A stretch of 64,000 nt of DNA from Pseudomonadota bacterium (GCA_023423975.1 JAFAEO010000063.1:62001-126000); one strand, 5' to 3'; positions 1 through 9,111 are shown, counted from the stretch's first letter. A program made the numbers and translations. The notes: generated by a model from the sequence alone, not told the origin.

Positions 1-152
1 CAGCCCCGGATTGGGTCGCGCGTCTGGCCGTAAGAATCCGAAGCGACCAACGATGCAGCATCGTCTCACATTGTCATGATAGTGACAGTATTTTTCCATC
101 ATTTTTTCTACAGTGCAGTTTGTGCGCTTTTGCCATCACACCCGGAGGTCCC

Positions 153-470
153 ATGCGCTGCGACGTCAACTTTATTTTTTCCGCAACCCAGTCTCTGCAG
201 GTTCAGCTTAATATGGAGCCGACCTCCGCACTCGCGGCGCAATCGCAGCAATGGCTGGTTGAGAAGTGGGAAGAACTCGAATGCGAACCGCTGCGCCCCA
301 GTGGCAAGGTGCTGGTGCTTGACCGGATTCTGGGCGTTACCGATGCCATGGGTTACGATTTTTTGCAGAACCATCCAGATCAGCGCGAATTGCTGGCACG
401 TCACTGCATCAATGCACTGGGCTCACCCAGCATTACCGTCGATTTACCAGGACTGACGGTCAACGCCTGA
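153..470 (+). CDS. Small protein of unknown function
   Basis: This encodes a 105-residue soluble-looking protein that I do not recognise. I chose the ATG at 153 because a GGAGG ribosome-binding site lies five bases before it. The frame is open upstream to the window edge, so a longer product cannot be excluded. The second half is rich in charged residues and contains the motif PSGKVLVLDRILGVTDAMG. I see no signal peptide, membrane segment or cysteine motif. It stands alone, with about 340 bases before the next gene. Its reality rests on the ribosome-binding site and uninterrupted frame only. Confidence 0.5.
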   Translation: MRCDVNFIFSATQSLQVQLNMEPTSALAAQSQQWLVEKWEELECEPLRPSGKVLVLDRILGVTDAMGYDFLQNHPDQRELLARHCINALGSPSITVDLPGLTVNA

Positions 471-809
471 GCCGGACCCGGGGCAAACTGCCTGTCGCTG
501 CCTATTGCGGCCAGGCAATAAATGAGCGTCAATCGCTTGAAATCAGCCCGCAGATTTACCCGAAACACTTGCTTCACAGTATGTAACCATAGGCTGGCAA
601 AATGCCCGCACCTATGCAAATCGTCATGAGATCCTTACCTGTCCATGAAAAAATAGCGTTTACCTGTCGTTTTTTCACCGAATATGCTATGTATTCAATG
701 ACTTCTGTGCTAGAATGCTGGATTAAATTTTTGGATACGTTGCTTTTTGCACCTGGTATTTGAGCAGTGGCACAAGGCTGGCGACCCGTCAAACCCTCAG
801 GACTTAATC
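471..809. other. Gene-free stretch before rpmE2
   Basis: About 340 bases without a credible gene. It should hold the promoter of rpmE2, and a TAGAAT at 711-716 could be a -10 element, but I cannot find a convincing -35 partner. Short open frames here on the minus strand lack ribosome-binding sites. Confidence 0.4.
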
Positions 810-1076
810 ATGAAAGATAGTATTCACCCAGAATACCGCGAAGTCGTGTTTCTGGACCAGCAAACTGGTTCAAAAATCATCAGCCGCTCTACGCTGAACT
901 CACGCGAAACCATCGAACTGGATGGCAAAACCTACCCACTTTTCAAATGTGATGTGACTGCCGAGTCCCATCCTTTCTACACTGGTGCGCAAACGCGTAT
1001 CGTTGAAACAGGTCGTGTTGAGAAATTCCGCGCCCGTTTCGCCACCACTGCCGGCACACGCAAAAAGGCTTCCTGA
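810..1076 (+). CDS. rpmE2: 50S ribosomal protein L31 type B
   Basis: The 88-residue product begins MKDSIHPEYREVVFLDQQTG and matches the type B form of ribosomal protein L31, which joins the large subunit at the central protuberance. Type B proteins lack the CxxC zinc ribbon of the type A form. Here only one cysteine is present (FKCDV), so this version should not need zinc. In many bacteria type B paralogues are induced under zinc limitation by Zur, but I see no clear Zur box upstream. Whether a type A copy exists elsewhere cannot be told from this window. Confidence 0.93.
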   Translation: MKDSIHPEYREVVFLDQQTGSKIISRSTLNSRETIELDGKTYPLFKCDVTAESHPFYTGAQTRIVETGRVEKFRARFATTAGTRKKAS

Positions 1077-1139
1077 TTTTTCGGTGCGCCGGGCCTACGG
1101 AAACACCGAATCCGGCAACCACTATCATCAGCCAGCTCG

Positions 1140-1187
1140 CATTGGGCATAAACTGAACAGCACTTACCGCTCAGTTTATGCCCAATG
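1140..1187 (+). terminator. Perfect 17-bp hairpin downstream of rpmE2
   Basis: The arms at 1140-1156 and 1171-1187 are perfect reverse complements (CATTGGGCATAAACTGA and its complement) around a 14-base loop. The following TTTTAACT is a poor U-tract. It may end rpmE2 transcription or protect its 3' end. A smaller inverted repeat, TTCGGTG/CACCGAA, spans 1080-1110 just after the stop codon. Confidence 0.55.
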
Positions 1188-1800
1188 TGCTTTTAACTAA
1201 TGCACTTTTAACTTATACCTTTATCATTAACTGCGCCGTTATTGCTTGTTAAGCTCGCGCCTTAAACTGTTAAGTCGGTATATTCTCCAAAGCCTTTACC
1301 CTCCAAAGCTTGCACCCTTTTAAGCCCGCACTTTCAGCTCGCGCCGCTAATTGAGTACTTACAACAACATAATCAAGTCTTAATTCTCCCGACCGCAAGC
1401 CCCGCATCTGTACCGAGACTTGCTTTTCTCCCTCTGGCCCGTCTTGCCGTGCACTCATCGCCCCATCATCTGCATTTTGCAGCGACATCACTCAGGCCAA
1501 AACCGCACAGATGACCGCCCACATTCATAGCGAACACTGCTCGCTGCTTTAGCGCGCCGCCCGCGCCCTGACTCAATGAGATACGAAAAGCACAGCAATC
1601 AATCCGGCGCAAAGTCCAGCAGAACTTACCATCCGCCCGCCACAGGCACGCCCTGCCATTGCGGCGTCAACCCATTAGCGGAAGCACCGTGACATACTTT
1701 TGCAGCCCTGGCGGGAAACAAAAACAGCAGCAGGGTTTTTAGCCCGGCTTTTTCAGCTAAAATGCGGGGAATCCATTAGTTGTACATCCAATACCCATAC
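1188..1800. other. Gene-free stretch before the glycosyltransferase
   Basis: About 600 bases without a supported gene, RNA or repeat. The first part is AT-rich with recurring TTTTAACT-like words, and the rest is more GC-rich. It must contain the promoter of the downstream membrane gene, but I cannot place it. Confidence 0.4.
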
Positions 1801-3543
1801 ATGCAACGCACCACGCCCTCCCGCCTGACCGAAATCGCCACCCGCAAACTTTCCCGAACAGCGTTGCTGGTGGTTGGCGTACTGTATATTTTTGCCGGGC
1901 TGTTCTATCGCGATCCATGGAAAACCGATGATCTGACCGGCCTTGCCACCATGTTGACCGCATTTCGCGGACAGGAGCATGCCTGGCTGCTGCCGCAAAT
2001 AGGCAATTACGCATACGCTCAGGAAGGCCCTCTCCTGACCTGGATAGGAACACTGTTCATCCAGATATTCAGCCCCGTCTTTATGCTGTTCCAGGCACCG
2101 CTGGAAGCGCAAATCACTGCCGCCCGCCTGCCCATCTTCATTTACTTTTTCATTATTATCTGGGCTACGTGGTACGGAACCTACCTTCTGGCACGGCGCA
2201 AGGAATGCCAGCCGCTGGCGCTGCCTTTTGGCGGAGAACCCAACCCCCAGGACTACGGCAGGATGATTGCCGACGCTGCGGTGCTGTTTATCATCGCGAC
2301 GATCGGCATCGTCATCCGCATGCACGAGACCTCCAATTTCCCCTTGATCATGATGTGCCAGGCCGTGGCATTCTACGGTATGGCGCGTATGCTTGACCAT
2401 CCCATTCAAGGCAGCACACTGGCCGGTCTTGGCCTGGGCGCCGCGTTCCTGACGCGAGGCGCAATCGGCGGCGTTCCCGTGTTGCTTACCTTGATCGCGC
2501 TATTGTTTTTCCGCAACTTCGGCCGGCAACAAAAGCTGTGGCTCCTATGGAGCGTCGCCTTGGCCGCCGCTTGCTGCCTGATCTGGCTGGCCGCTGCCCA
2601 CAATACCAGCAGTTACTGGACCAATAGTTACGTTTTCTGGAACAACTCGCTGTTCAGCCTGCCCTCGCCCACCGAGATTTTTTCCACGCTACGCGACCTA
2701 TCGTGGTTCCTGTGGCCGACCTGGCCATTTATGATTATTGCCTTGTGGAACTGGCGTAAATGGATGGATGCGCCGCATATCTTCATTCCCGCATTGTTGC
2801 TCGGCGCAGCCGTACTTACCGTTGTTTTTCAGAAAGACGCGTTCGAATCTGAATATGCCATGCTTGCCGTGCCATGTGCAATACTTGCCGCGCTCTCATT
2901 GCCAACATTGCGCCGTTCATTCGTCAACACGCTCGACTGGTTCTCGATCATGATCATGTCACTGGCCATGGTCGCCACCTGGCTGGGCTGGGTCGCGCTC
3001 AATTTTGGCTGGCCCCCGAAAATCCATCACAATATCACGCGGCTGTTGACCGGTTTTGAGCCCCATATTTCCGCGATTACGCTGATTCTGGCCCTCGTAG
3101 TCTGCCTGGCCTGGGTCTGGACGGTGTCCTGGCGCCTGCGCAGCAACCCTGCCGTCCTCTGGCGCGGCATCGTTTTGTCGGCAACCGGCCTGACCCTCAC
3201 CTGGATGCTGCTGGCGTTGTTGTGGCTGCCATCGATCAATTACAACCGCAGTTATAAAGCGGTATCCGAAGAACTGGCTACGGTCATTGACGAAAACAAT
3301 ATCCCGGCCGACTGCATTCGCCAGCATGGCGTGGGCCTGGGGCAGCGCGCCGCCTTCTATGTGTTTGAGGGACTGCAGTTTTCCTTCGATGCCCAGTGTC
3401 AATATGTATTGCTACAGACGACTTTTGAAAAAATAGAGGACGAGGCCGAGCCTTACCCGGATAATGCGACACTGATCTGGCAGGGAAAACGCCGTCCCGA
3501 CCGACATGAAGTCTTTCGCCTGATTCAGCTGCCTGCCAGATAA
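1801..3543 (+). CDS. Membrane glycosyltransferase, GT39/ArnT-like
   Basis: The 580-residue protein has about eleven hydrophobic segments and the layout of the PMT/ArnT glycosyltransferase superfamily, which moves sugars from polyprenyl-phosphate donors to lipid A, proteins or other acceptors on the periplasmic side. After the first membrane segment comes RDPWKTDDLTGLA, an acidic first-loop motif at the place where these enzymes keep their catalytic Asp/Glu. A soluble periplasmic tail follows the last segment. I took the ATG at 1801; a TTG at 1780 in frame is possible, and neither has a strong ribosome-binding site. The MATE gene follows after six bases, so the two are probably co-transcribed. 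Donor and acceptor are unknown. Confidence 0.75.
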   Translation: MQRTTPSRLTEIATRKLSRTALLVVGVLYIFAGLFYRDPWKTDDLTGLATMLTAFRGQEHAWLLPQIGNYAYAQEGPLLTWIGTLFIQIFSPVFMLFQAPLEAQITAARLPIFIYFFIIIWATWYGTYLLARRKECQPLALPFGGEPNPQDYGRMIADAAVLFIIATIGIVIRMHETSNFPLIMMCQAVAFYGMARMLDHPIQGSTLAGLGLGAAFLTRGAIGGVPVLLTLIALLFFRNFGRQQKLWLLWSVALAAACCLIWLAAAHNTSSYWTNSYVFWNNSLFSLPSPTEIFSTLRDLSWFLWPTWPFMIIALWNWRKWMDAPHIFIPALLLGAAVLTVVFQKDAFESEYAMLAVPCAILAALSLPTLRRSFVNTLDWFSIMIMSLAMVATWLGWVALNFGWPPKIHHNITRLLTGFEPHISAITLILALVVCLAWVWTVSWRLRSNPAVLWRGIVLSATGLTLTWMLLALLWLPSINYNRSYKAVSEELATVIDENNIPADCIRQHGVGLGQRAAFYVFEGLQFSFDAQCQYVLLQTTFEKIEDEAEPYPDNATLIWQGKRRPDRHEVFRLIQLPAR

Positions 3544-3549
3544 CCGACC

Positions 3550-4947
3550 ATGTCATTACGCCCCAACCTGACGGACGGACATGGCCCTGTTCGCAAGATT
3601 GTGCGCCTGGCCTGGCCGATGCTGATCAGCCAGTGGGCGGGGATCGCTTTCGCCGTTCTGGACAGTACCATGCTTGGCCATACCAATCCGGTGTCACTGC
3701 AGGCCATGGCGCTCTCGGTATCGATTTTCATGACGATCCATATCGGGTTGATGGGTGTCGTTCATGCGCTGGTGCCCATTTGCGCGCAACTGTTCGGCGC
3801 CCAGCGGCACGCCGAAATCGGCCGCTTCATTGGCCAGGGGATCTGGCTCTCACTGTTTCTATCCGCGCTGGGCGGCTCCCTGCTCCTGTTTCCTGATATA
3901 TGGCTCAGCTTCTCGGGCGATTTGCCCTTGCAGGTCCGGCAGGAAGTGGCTGTTTACCTGCGCATTTGCTGCATTGCGCTGCCGGCGGCATTGATGTTCC
4001 GCTGCGTCTATGCCCTTGCGACCGCAGTACAGCGCCCGCGCCTGCTGATGTATGTCAGCCTGGCTTCCGTACTGGTCAAACTGCTTTTTAACTGGCTGCT
4101 TATTTTTGGATATGGCGGCTTTCCTGCCCTGGGCAGCGCAGGCGCCGCCACCTCTACCGCCATTGTGTCCTGGCTCGCGCTAACGGTGGGCATCGCGGCG
4201 ATCCTCCGTGACCCCTTCTACAAGCAATTTCAGCTCATGCTGGGTAAACCCGCCTGGCCGGCACAAAAGGAAATTCTACAACTGGGCCTGCCTATGGGCG
4301 GCTCCTATCTGGCTGAGGTCAGCTCCTTTACCTTTATGGCTTTACTGGCTGCACGCGAGGGCACCTTTGTCTCCGGGGGGCACCAGATCCTGGCCAATCT
4401 GGTTTCATTGCTGTATATGTTTCCCCTGGCTATCGGCATAGCGACCTCATCACTGGTTGCACAATCCCTTGGGGCAAAGCAGCCCGAGCAGGCCCGGCGC
4501 CTGGCACGCATTGGCATCGGACTGGGCCTGGCCGGCGTTGCCATCAGCCTGGCGGTAGTCATGGCGGCCAGACCACAGATCATCCAGATCTATACCTCCG
4601 ATCCAGCGATCGCCGCGATGGCCTACGCATTGCTGACGATACTTCCCCTGTTACATACCAGCGATGCGTTACAATGCATGCTCTCCTATATATTGCGGGC
4701 GCACAAAATAGCGACAATGCCATTTTTGATTCAAACCGGATCACTCTTTGGTATTGGCCTTCTGGGCGGCTGGTATTTCGGTTTCGGCCCAGGCTACCGC
4801 CTGCTGGACGGCCTTGCCGCCGTGCTCACACCGGGCGCTCCGCCAGGCGTAGCCTCTCTGTGGATCATGTGCAGTTTCAGCATGCTGCTCTGCGCCATCA
4901 CACTTGCCATTTGGTACTGGAAGTCAGTCAATGTCCAAAAACGATAG
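3550..4947 (+). CDS. MATE family efflux transporter
   Basis: The 465-residue polytopic protein belongs to the NorM branch of the MATE family, which exports cationic drugs and dyes using sodium or proton gradients. It shows twelve hydrophobic segments in two similar halves. The opening RKIVRLAWPMLISQWAGIAF and the mid-protein LQLGLPMGGSYLAEVSSF are the equivalent first helices of each half, as expected for MATE proteins. It starts six bases after the glycosyltransferase, and its last 17 bases overlap the start of the Bcr-type exporter, so the three form one operon. The substrate cannot be read from sequence. Confidence 0.88.
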   Translation: MSLRPNLTDGHGPVRKIVRLAWPMLISQWAGIAFAVLDSTMLGHTNPVSLQAMALSVSIFMTIHIGLMGVVHALVPICAQLFGAQRHAEIGRFIGQGIWLSLFLSALGGSLLLFPDIWLSFSGDLPLQVRQEVAVYLRICCIALPAALMFRCVYALATAVQRPRLLMYVSLASVLVKLLFNWLLIFGYGGFPALGSAGAATSTAIVSWLALTVGIAAILRDPFYKQFQLMLGKPAWPAQKEILQLGLPMGGSYLAEVSSFTFMALLAAREGTFVSGGHQILANLVSLLYMFPLAIGIATSSLVAQSLGAKQPEQARRLARIGIGLGLAGVAISLAVVMAARPQIIQIYTSDPAIAAMAYALLTILPLLHTSDALQCMLSYILRAHKIATMPFLIQTGSLFGIGLLGGWYFGFGPGYRLLDGLAAVLTPGAPPGVASLWIMCSFSMLLCAITLAIWYWKSVNVQKR

Positions 4948-6169
4948 CGTGCACAACACGAAGTCAAAATCAATCGATAAAAAGGTACCCCTCTGGTTGT
5001 GGCTGTTGGGTCTGATGACCGCCATCGGCCCGCTTACCATTGATATGTATCTACCCTCTTTTCCGGCAATTTCTGCTGATTTGCAGGTCCCGCAACACCG
5101 GGTCGAACTGACCGTGTCCACGTATCTGCTGGGACTGGCGCTATCACAGCTGTTTTATGGCCCGATCGCCGACCGCTACGGGCGGAAAAAACCGTTACTG
5201 GGCGGCCTGATGATTTACATGCTGGCCACCATTGGTTGCGCACTGGCAAGCAGCGTCGAGTATTTGCTATTTTTCCGCTGCATCCAGGCCTGCGGCGCTG
5301 CTGCTGCCATGGTAATCCCGCGCGCCGTCATTCGCGACCAGCTCAATACCCGGGATTCAGCCATGGCCATGTCCATGATGATGCTGATCATGGGTGTTGC
5401 ACCCATTCTGGCACCGCTGATGGGCGGCTACCTATCGCCGGTCACGGGCTGGCGCGGCCTGTTTGCCGTGATGCTGTTCTATAGCGCCATCATGTTCTTT
5501 CTGGCGATTTTCCGACTAAGGGAAACCATGCCGCCGGAAAAAGCAGTGCCGCTGCATTTGCGCACCATCGCAAAAAACTATGCCAGCCTGCTGCGCGATC
5601 GCAATTACATGGGCTTCTCGCTGGCCGGTGGCATTGGCATGTCGGGCCTGTTTGCCTATATTTCGGTCTCGCCCACTGTATTTATTAATATGTATGGCGT
5701 GCCGCAACAGCATTTTGGTTTGTTTTTTGGCTTGAATGCATTCGGTCTGATTGTCGGCTCCCAGATTGGCGCCCGCCTGCTGCGCGTTCACTCGCCCCTG
5801 GGCATTTTGCGCACCGCCCTCACCTGCGGGTGCCTGAGTATTCTTATAGGCCTTGGACTGGCCCTGGCCGGCATGCTAAATCTGACATTGCTCACGCTCA
5901 CGCTACTGGGCTTTACCACCAGCCTGGGCTTTATTTTGCCTAACGCAACGGCGTTGGCACTTAGGGACCAGGGACATCGATTGGGTGTTGCCTCTGCGTT
6001 AATGGGCTGCCTGCAGTTTCTGTTCGGTACCCTCAGCAGCAGTATCGTCAGCAGCAGCCTGGCCGACACCCCCGTGCCGTTGTTCGTCGGTTTGGCCATT
6101 TGTACGCTGCTGGCACTACTGTGCGGCAAGGTGCTGGCCAAGCCGGCAGATCGCTATTTTGGCGGCTGA
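4931..6169 (+). CDS. Bcr/CflA family multidrug MFS transporter
   Basis: This 412-residue twelve-helix MFS protein carries the Bcr/CflA hallmark LTIDMYLPSFPAISADL in helix 1 and the MFS loop motif GPIADRYGRKKPLL after helix 2. The family is drug/H+ antiporters exporting bicyclomycin, chloramphenicol or sulfonamides. The ATG at 4931 lies inside the end of the MATE gene, giving a 17-base overlap that suggests translational coupling. Two unrelated exporters behind a glycosyltransferase suggest an envelope or detoxification unit, but this is inference. Confidence 0.88.
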   Translation: MSKNDSVHNTKSKSIDKKVPLWLWLLGLMTAIGPLTIDMYLPSFPAISADLQVPQHRVELTVSTYLLGLALSQLFYGPIADRYGRKKPLLGGLMIYMLATIGCALASSVEYLLFFRCIQACGAAAAMVIPRAVIRDQLNTRDSAMAMSMMMLIMGVAPILAPLMGGYLSPVTGWRGLFAVMLFYSAIMFFLAIFRLRETMPPEKAVPLHLRTIAKNYASLLRDRNYMGFSLAGGIGMSGLFAYISVSPTVFINMYGVPQQHFGLFFGLNAFGLIVGSQIGARLLRVHSPLGILRTALTCGCLSILIGLGLALAGMLNLTLLTLTLLGFTTSLGFILPNATALALRDQGHRLGVASALMGCLQFLFGTLSSSIVSSSLADTPVPLFVGLAICTLLALLCGKVLAKPADRYFGG

Positions 6170-6488
6170 TCCGTGCAGTAGTCGTGAAAATTGGCACCCG
6201 GCGTGGGCACAATCCCACGATTTGGCAATAAATGCTTGAATTTATTTCGTTTTTCGTCTTATAATCTATGGCTATCCTTGATTCGAGCGCCGTTGATTAA
6301 AACGCCGTTCACTAAATGCCAGGTAACGAGACGAGCATCAGCAACATGAATGTCAAGTCTTGTGGCAAAACGTTGTCAGGGTAACATTTTTTTCAGTTTC
6401 TGCCTCAGGGTTTACCTGCGCCAGAAACACCCACAGAAGGCTGGCCTGGGCCAAAAATCAGGTCTTCAAACTTAACGAGGTCACGATC
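6170..6488. other. rpmB leader region
   Basis: About 320 bases holding the rpmB-rpmG promoter and a long untranslated leader of roughly 215 bases. The leader includes a 22-codon frame at 6316-6384 without strong support, and two CGCCGTT repeats near 6290 and 6303. Nothing else is recognised. Confidence 0.5.
6236..6265 (+). promoter_or_regulatory. Sigma-70 type promoter of rpmB-rpmG
   Basis: TTGAAT at 6236-6241 and a perfect TATAAT at 6260-6265 are separated by 18 bases. It is the best promoter match in the window and fits the high expression needed for ribosomal proteins. It predicts a transcript starting near 6272. Confidence 0.7.
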
Positions 6489-6725
6489 ATGGCAAAAGTA
6501 TGCCAAGTCACCGGCAAACGCCCAATGTCCGGTAATAATGTTTCACACGCAAACAATAGAACAAAACGCCGTTTCCTGCCTAACCTGCAGAGCCGTCGTT
6601 TCTGGGTTGAAAGCGAAAATCGCTGGGTTCGTCTGCGCGTTTCTACAAACGCCCTGCGCACAATCGACAAGAAAGGCATTGATGTCATTCTTGCTGAAAT
6701 GCGCGCCAACGGCCAAAGCGTTTAA
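6489..6725 (+). CDS. rpmB: 50S ribosomal protein L28
   Basis: The 78-residue basic protein MAKVCQVTGKRPMSGNNVSH... is ribosomal protein L28 of the large subunit, at the normal family length. The conserved CQVTGKRPMSGNNVSHANN N-terminus is intact. The gene is preceded by an AACGAGG ribosome-binding sequence and followed 36 bases later by rpmG, the usual rpmB-rpmG pair. Confidence 0.97.
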   Translation: MAKVCQVTGKRPMSGNNVSHANNRTKRRFLPNLQSRRFWVESENRWVRLRVSTNALRTIDKKGIDVILAEMRANGQSV

Positions 6726-6761
6726 TTCATTCCTATTAACGATTAACTCCAGGAGCCCATC

Positions 6762-6929
6762 ATGGCAAAAGGCATTCGCGAAAAAATCAAGCTGGAATCC
6801 ACAGCTGGTACTGGTCACTTCTACACAACGACCAAAAACAAACGCAACACTCCAGAAAAAATGCTGATCAAAAAATTTGATCCCGTTGCGCGCAAACACG
6901 TAGATTACAAAGAAACAAAACTGAAGTAA
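6762..6929 (+). CDS. rpmG: 50S ribosomal protein L33
   Basis: This 55-residue gene encodes MAKGIREKIKLESTAGTGHF followed by a lysine-rich tail ending KETKLK, a clear ribosomal protein L33. It lacks the CxxC pairs of zinc-binding L33 forms, so it is the cysteine-free type. An AGGAG ribosome-binding site precedes the ATG. It is the second gene of the rpmB operon and is followed by a strong terminator. Confidence 0.97.
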   Translation: MAKGIREKIKLESTAGTGHFYTTTKNKRNTPEKMLIKKFDPVARKHVDYKETKLK

Positions 6930-6951
6930 TCTGCTGGTTACCCAACACAAG

Positions 6952-7005
6952 GCCCCGCGGCCGCCTGCTTTTCGCAAAGCAGCGCAAACGCGGGGCTTTC
7001 TTTTT
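6952..7005 (+). terminator. Rho-independent terminator of rpmB-rpmG
   Basis: GCCCCGCG at 6952-6959 pairs with CGCGGGGC at 6989-6996, enclosing an inner CTGCTTT/AAAGCAG stem and followed by TTTCTTTTT. It is a compound hairpin with a U-tract on the plus strand only. Confidence 0.85.
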
Positions 7006-7017
7006 GCGCGGACCGTT

Positions 7018-7917
7018 TCACTGTTCGGGGCGGGCCGAAGATCGCACCGAATCCAAAAAGCTGCGCATCAGCCTGCCCTGATAGCGCGACCGATGATAAA
7101 TAATCGACAGCTGACGCGTGAGATTCAAAAACGGCGTATGCAGCAACGCCAGTCTGCCGGAACTGACCGCATGAGTGACGGCCACTTGCGGTAAAAAAGC
7201 AATGCCCAACCCGGCGATCACTGCCTGCTTGATGGCCTCGATCTGACCCAGTTCCATTACCACCTTGGCCTGCGGCAATTTATCCAGTTCCACATCGCTG
7301 ACCGCTCGCGTGGCTGACCCACGCTCACGCAAAATCCAGCGCGCGTCAACGAAATCAGCCGGCTGCAGATTGCCCATTGCCGCCAGCGGATGATCCGGAC
7401 GGGTGCATACGCACAGCGAATCGTCCATCCAATGCACTGACTCGATGGCCTCGTGGTGCACGGCCCCTTCCACACAAGCCACATCTATGCTGTGGTCGAC
7501 AATCTGCCGGACAATTTCATCTGTATTGGCAACATTCAGATAAACCGTCACTCTGTCATTATTGAGCACGAAACCGCTCAACAAATCACCGACCCGATAA
7601 TTGCCAACGGTATTGCTGGCGCCAATTCGAAACTCTCCTGTCAGGACATCTGCCTGATCATCGGCGCGCTGGCGAAACTCAATCATTCTTTCAATGATTT
7701 CCTGCGCCATTGGCAACAGTCGTCTGCCTTTTTCATTCAAGTACAACCGGCCCTTGTCGCGATCAAACAACGGCCCCCCCAGTTGCTTTTCCAGTTCAGC
7801 CAGCGCCATGCTGGCGGCCGGCTGAGTCAGATGCAAAGAATCGGCGGCAGCCTTGACGCTGCCCAGACGTGCGATGCTGATAAAAACATCAAGCTGTTTC
7901 GGACTGAATGAAGCCAT
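7018..7917 (-). CDS. LysR family regulator, YeiE-like
   Basis: The 299-residue protein is a LysR-type regulator. The winged helix-turn-helix at residues 5-65 contains LGSVKAAADSLHLTQPAASM, and the ligand-binding domain runs from about 90 to 295. It is divergent from, and 105 bases away from, a YeiH-family transporter. This is the arrangement of E. coli yeiE-yeiH, where YeiE governs sulfite-related functions, so regulation of the neighbouring gene is likely. The effector is unknown here. Confidence 0.85.
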   Translation of the reverse strand: MASFSPKQLDVFISIARLGSVKAAADSLHLTQPAASMALAELEKQLGGPLFDRDKGRLYLNEKGRRLLPMAQEIIERMIEFRQRADDQADVLTGEFRIGASNTVGNYRVGDLLSGFVLNNDRVTVYLNVANTDEIVRQIVDHSIDVACVEGAVHHEAIESVHWMDDSLCVCTRPDHPLAAMGNLQPADFVDARWILRERGSATRAVSDVELDKLPQAKVVMELGQIEAIKQAVIAGLGIAFLPQVAVTHAVSSGRLALLHTPFLNLTRQLSIIYHRSRYQGRLMRSFLDSVRSSARPEQ

Positions 7918-7933
7918 CAGTTTTCCTTATTCT

Positions 7934-7962
7934 ACTTATAAACTATTGTAACTTTACTTATA
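7934..7962. promoter_or_regulatory. Repeated ACTTATA in the LysR/YeiH gap
   Basis: ACTTATA occurs at 7934-7940 and again at 7956-7962, 22 bases apart (two helical turns), within the AT-rich gap between the divergent genes. This is the expected place and spacing for LysR binding, but the assignment is by position only. Confidence 0.35.
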
Positions 7963-8022
7963 CCATATCCGGGCCTATGATCGATACCTATCAGTAATAA
8001 GCTAATGGATATTTAATATATT

Positions 8023-9111
8023 ATGACACTCACGGCCACGTCTTCCCACGCTTTGTCAGCTACTGTCACACCTGCTGCAAGCAGTGTGCACCCAGTCAAA
8101 GGCAGCAGTTCCGCCCAGCCGCGCAAAAACTCGCTTTGGCCAGGACTGTTTCTGTCGGTGGCGATTGCCCTGGTGGCCGAGTTTGCCGGACGCGCCCTGC
8201 CCATTATTGGTGGACCTGTTTTCGGCATCCTGCTGGGGATAGTGTACCGGAGCGCATTTGGCCTGCATGCCACCTTGCAGCCCGGCATCACCTTTTCTTC
8301 CAAGAAAATTTTGCAAGTGTCTATTATCCTGCTCGGCTTTGGCCTGAGCTTTACCCAAATTATGGCAACCGGTGGGGAATCGCTGGCAGTCACATTGGTA
8401 ACCGTAACCGTAGCCTTTCTGAGCGCCTGGTTGCTGGGGCGTCTGTTGCGCACACCGTCTGATCTGACGACACTGATCGGTGTAGGCACCGCCATTTGCG
8501 GCGGATCGGCCATTGCAGCGGTCACGCCGATTCTCAAACCATCGGAGCATGATACGGCTTTCGCCATCTCCACGATTTTTCTATTCAACGTTGTCGCCGT
8601 ACTTACCTTCCCGGCGCTGGGTCATATGCTGGGGTTGAGCGACTACGGTTTCGGCATGTGGGCCGGTACGGCAATCAACGATACGTCTTCTGTGGTGGCT
8701 GCCGGTTATGCTTATAGCCATGCGGCCGGGGATTTTGCCACGATCGTCAAATTGACCCGCGCTACCCTCATCATTCCGATCTGCCTGTTTCTGGTCGTTC
8801 TGGTCGGCATGCGCAATCGCCGACAGGGCAATCAGTCTGTCAGCCTGGCAAAAATATTTCCATGGTTCATTGTCTGGTTTCTGCTTGCTTCGCTCACGCG
8901 TAGCACCGGTCTTATGCCCGAGATCATGCTGGACTGGATCAATGTCGCCGCCAAATTCCTGATCGTGGTCGCGCTGGTCGCAGTCGGCTTGTCTGCCGAT
9001 ATGCGTAAAATCTTTGCGACCGGCCCGCGCCCTATTCTGCTGGGTTTCCTGGTATGGATGGCCGTATCGGTCAGCAGCCTGATTGTGCAATACATGATGG
9101 GACAGATGTAG
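8023..9111 (+). CDS. yeiH: YeiH family putative sulfate/sulfite exporter
   Basis: The 362-residue integral membrane protein belongs to the YeiH/UPF0324 family, annotated as putative sulfate exporters. It has about ten hydrophobic segments. Family motifs visible are GPVFGILLGIVYRS, LLGFGLSFTQI, GTAICGGSAIAAVTPI and FGMWAGTAINDTSSVVAAGY. The first 45 residues are Ser/Ala-rich and hydrophilic. Pairing with a divergent YeiE-like LysR protein supports a role in sulfite or other sulfur-oxyanion stress. The transported species is not proven for the family. Confidence 0.85.
   Translation: MTLTATSSHALSATVTPAASSVHPVKGSSSAQPRKNSLWPGLFLSVAIALVAEFAGRALPIIGGPVFGILLGIVYRSAFGLHATLQPGITFSSKKILQVSIILLGFGLSFTQIMATGGESLAVTLVTVTVAFLSAWLLGRLLRTPSDLTTLIGVGTAICGGSAIAAVTPILKPSEHDTAFAISTIFLFNVVAVLTFPALGHMLGLSDYGFGMWAGTAINDTSSVVAAGYAYSHAAGDFATIVKLTRATLIIPICLFLVVLVGMRNRRQGNQSVSLAKIFPWFIVWFLLASLTRSTGLMPEIMLDWINVAAKFLIVVALVAVGLSADMRKIFATGPRPILLGFLVWMAVSVSSLIVQYMMGQM

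Noticed and set aside
1753..2409. 218-codon minus-strand frame
   Set aside because: Antisense to the glycosyltransferase; the translated sequence is rich in Gln/Gly/His, typical of a shadow frame.
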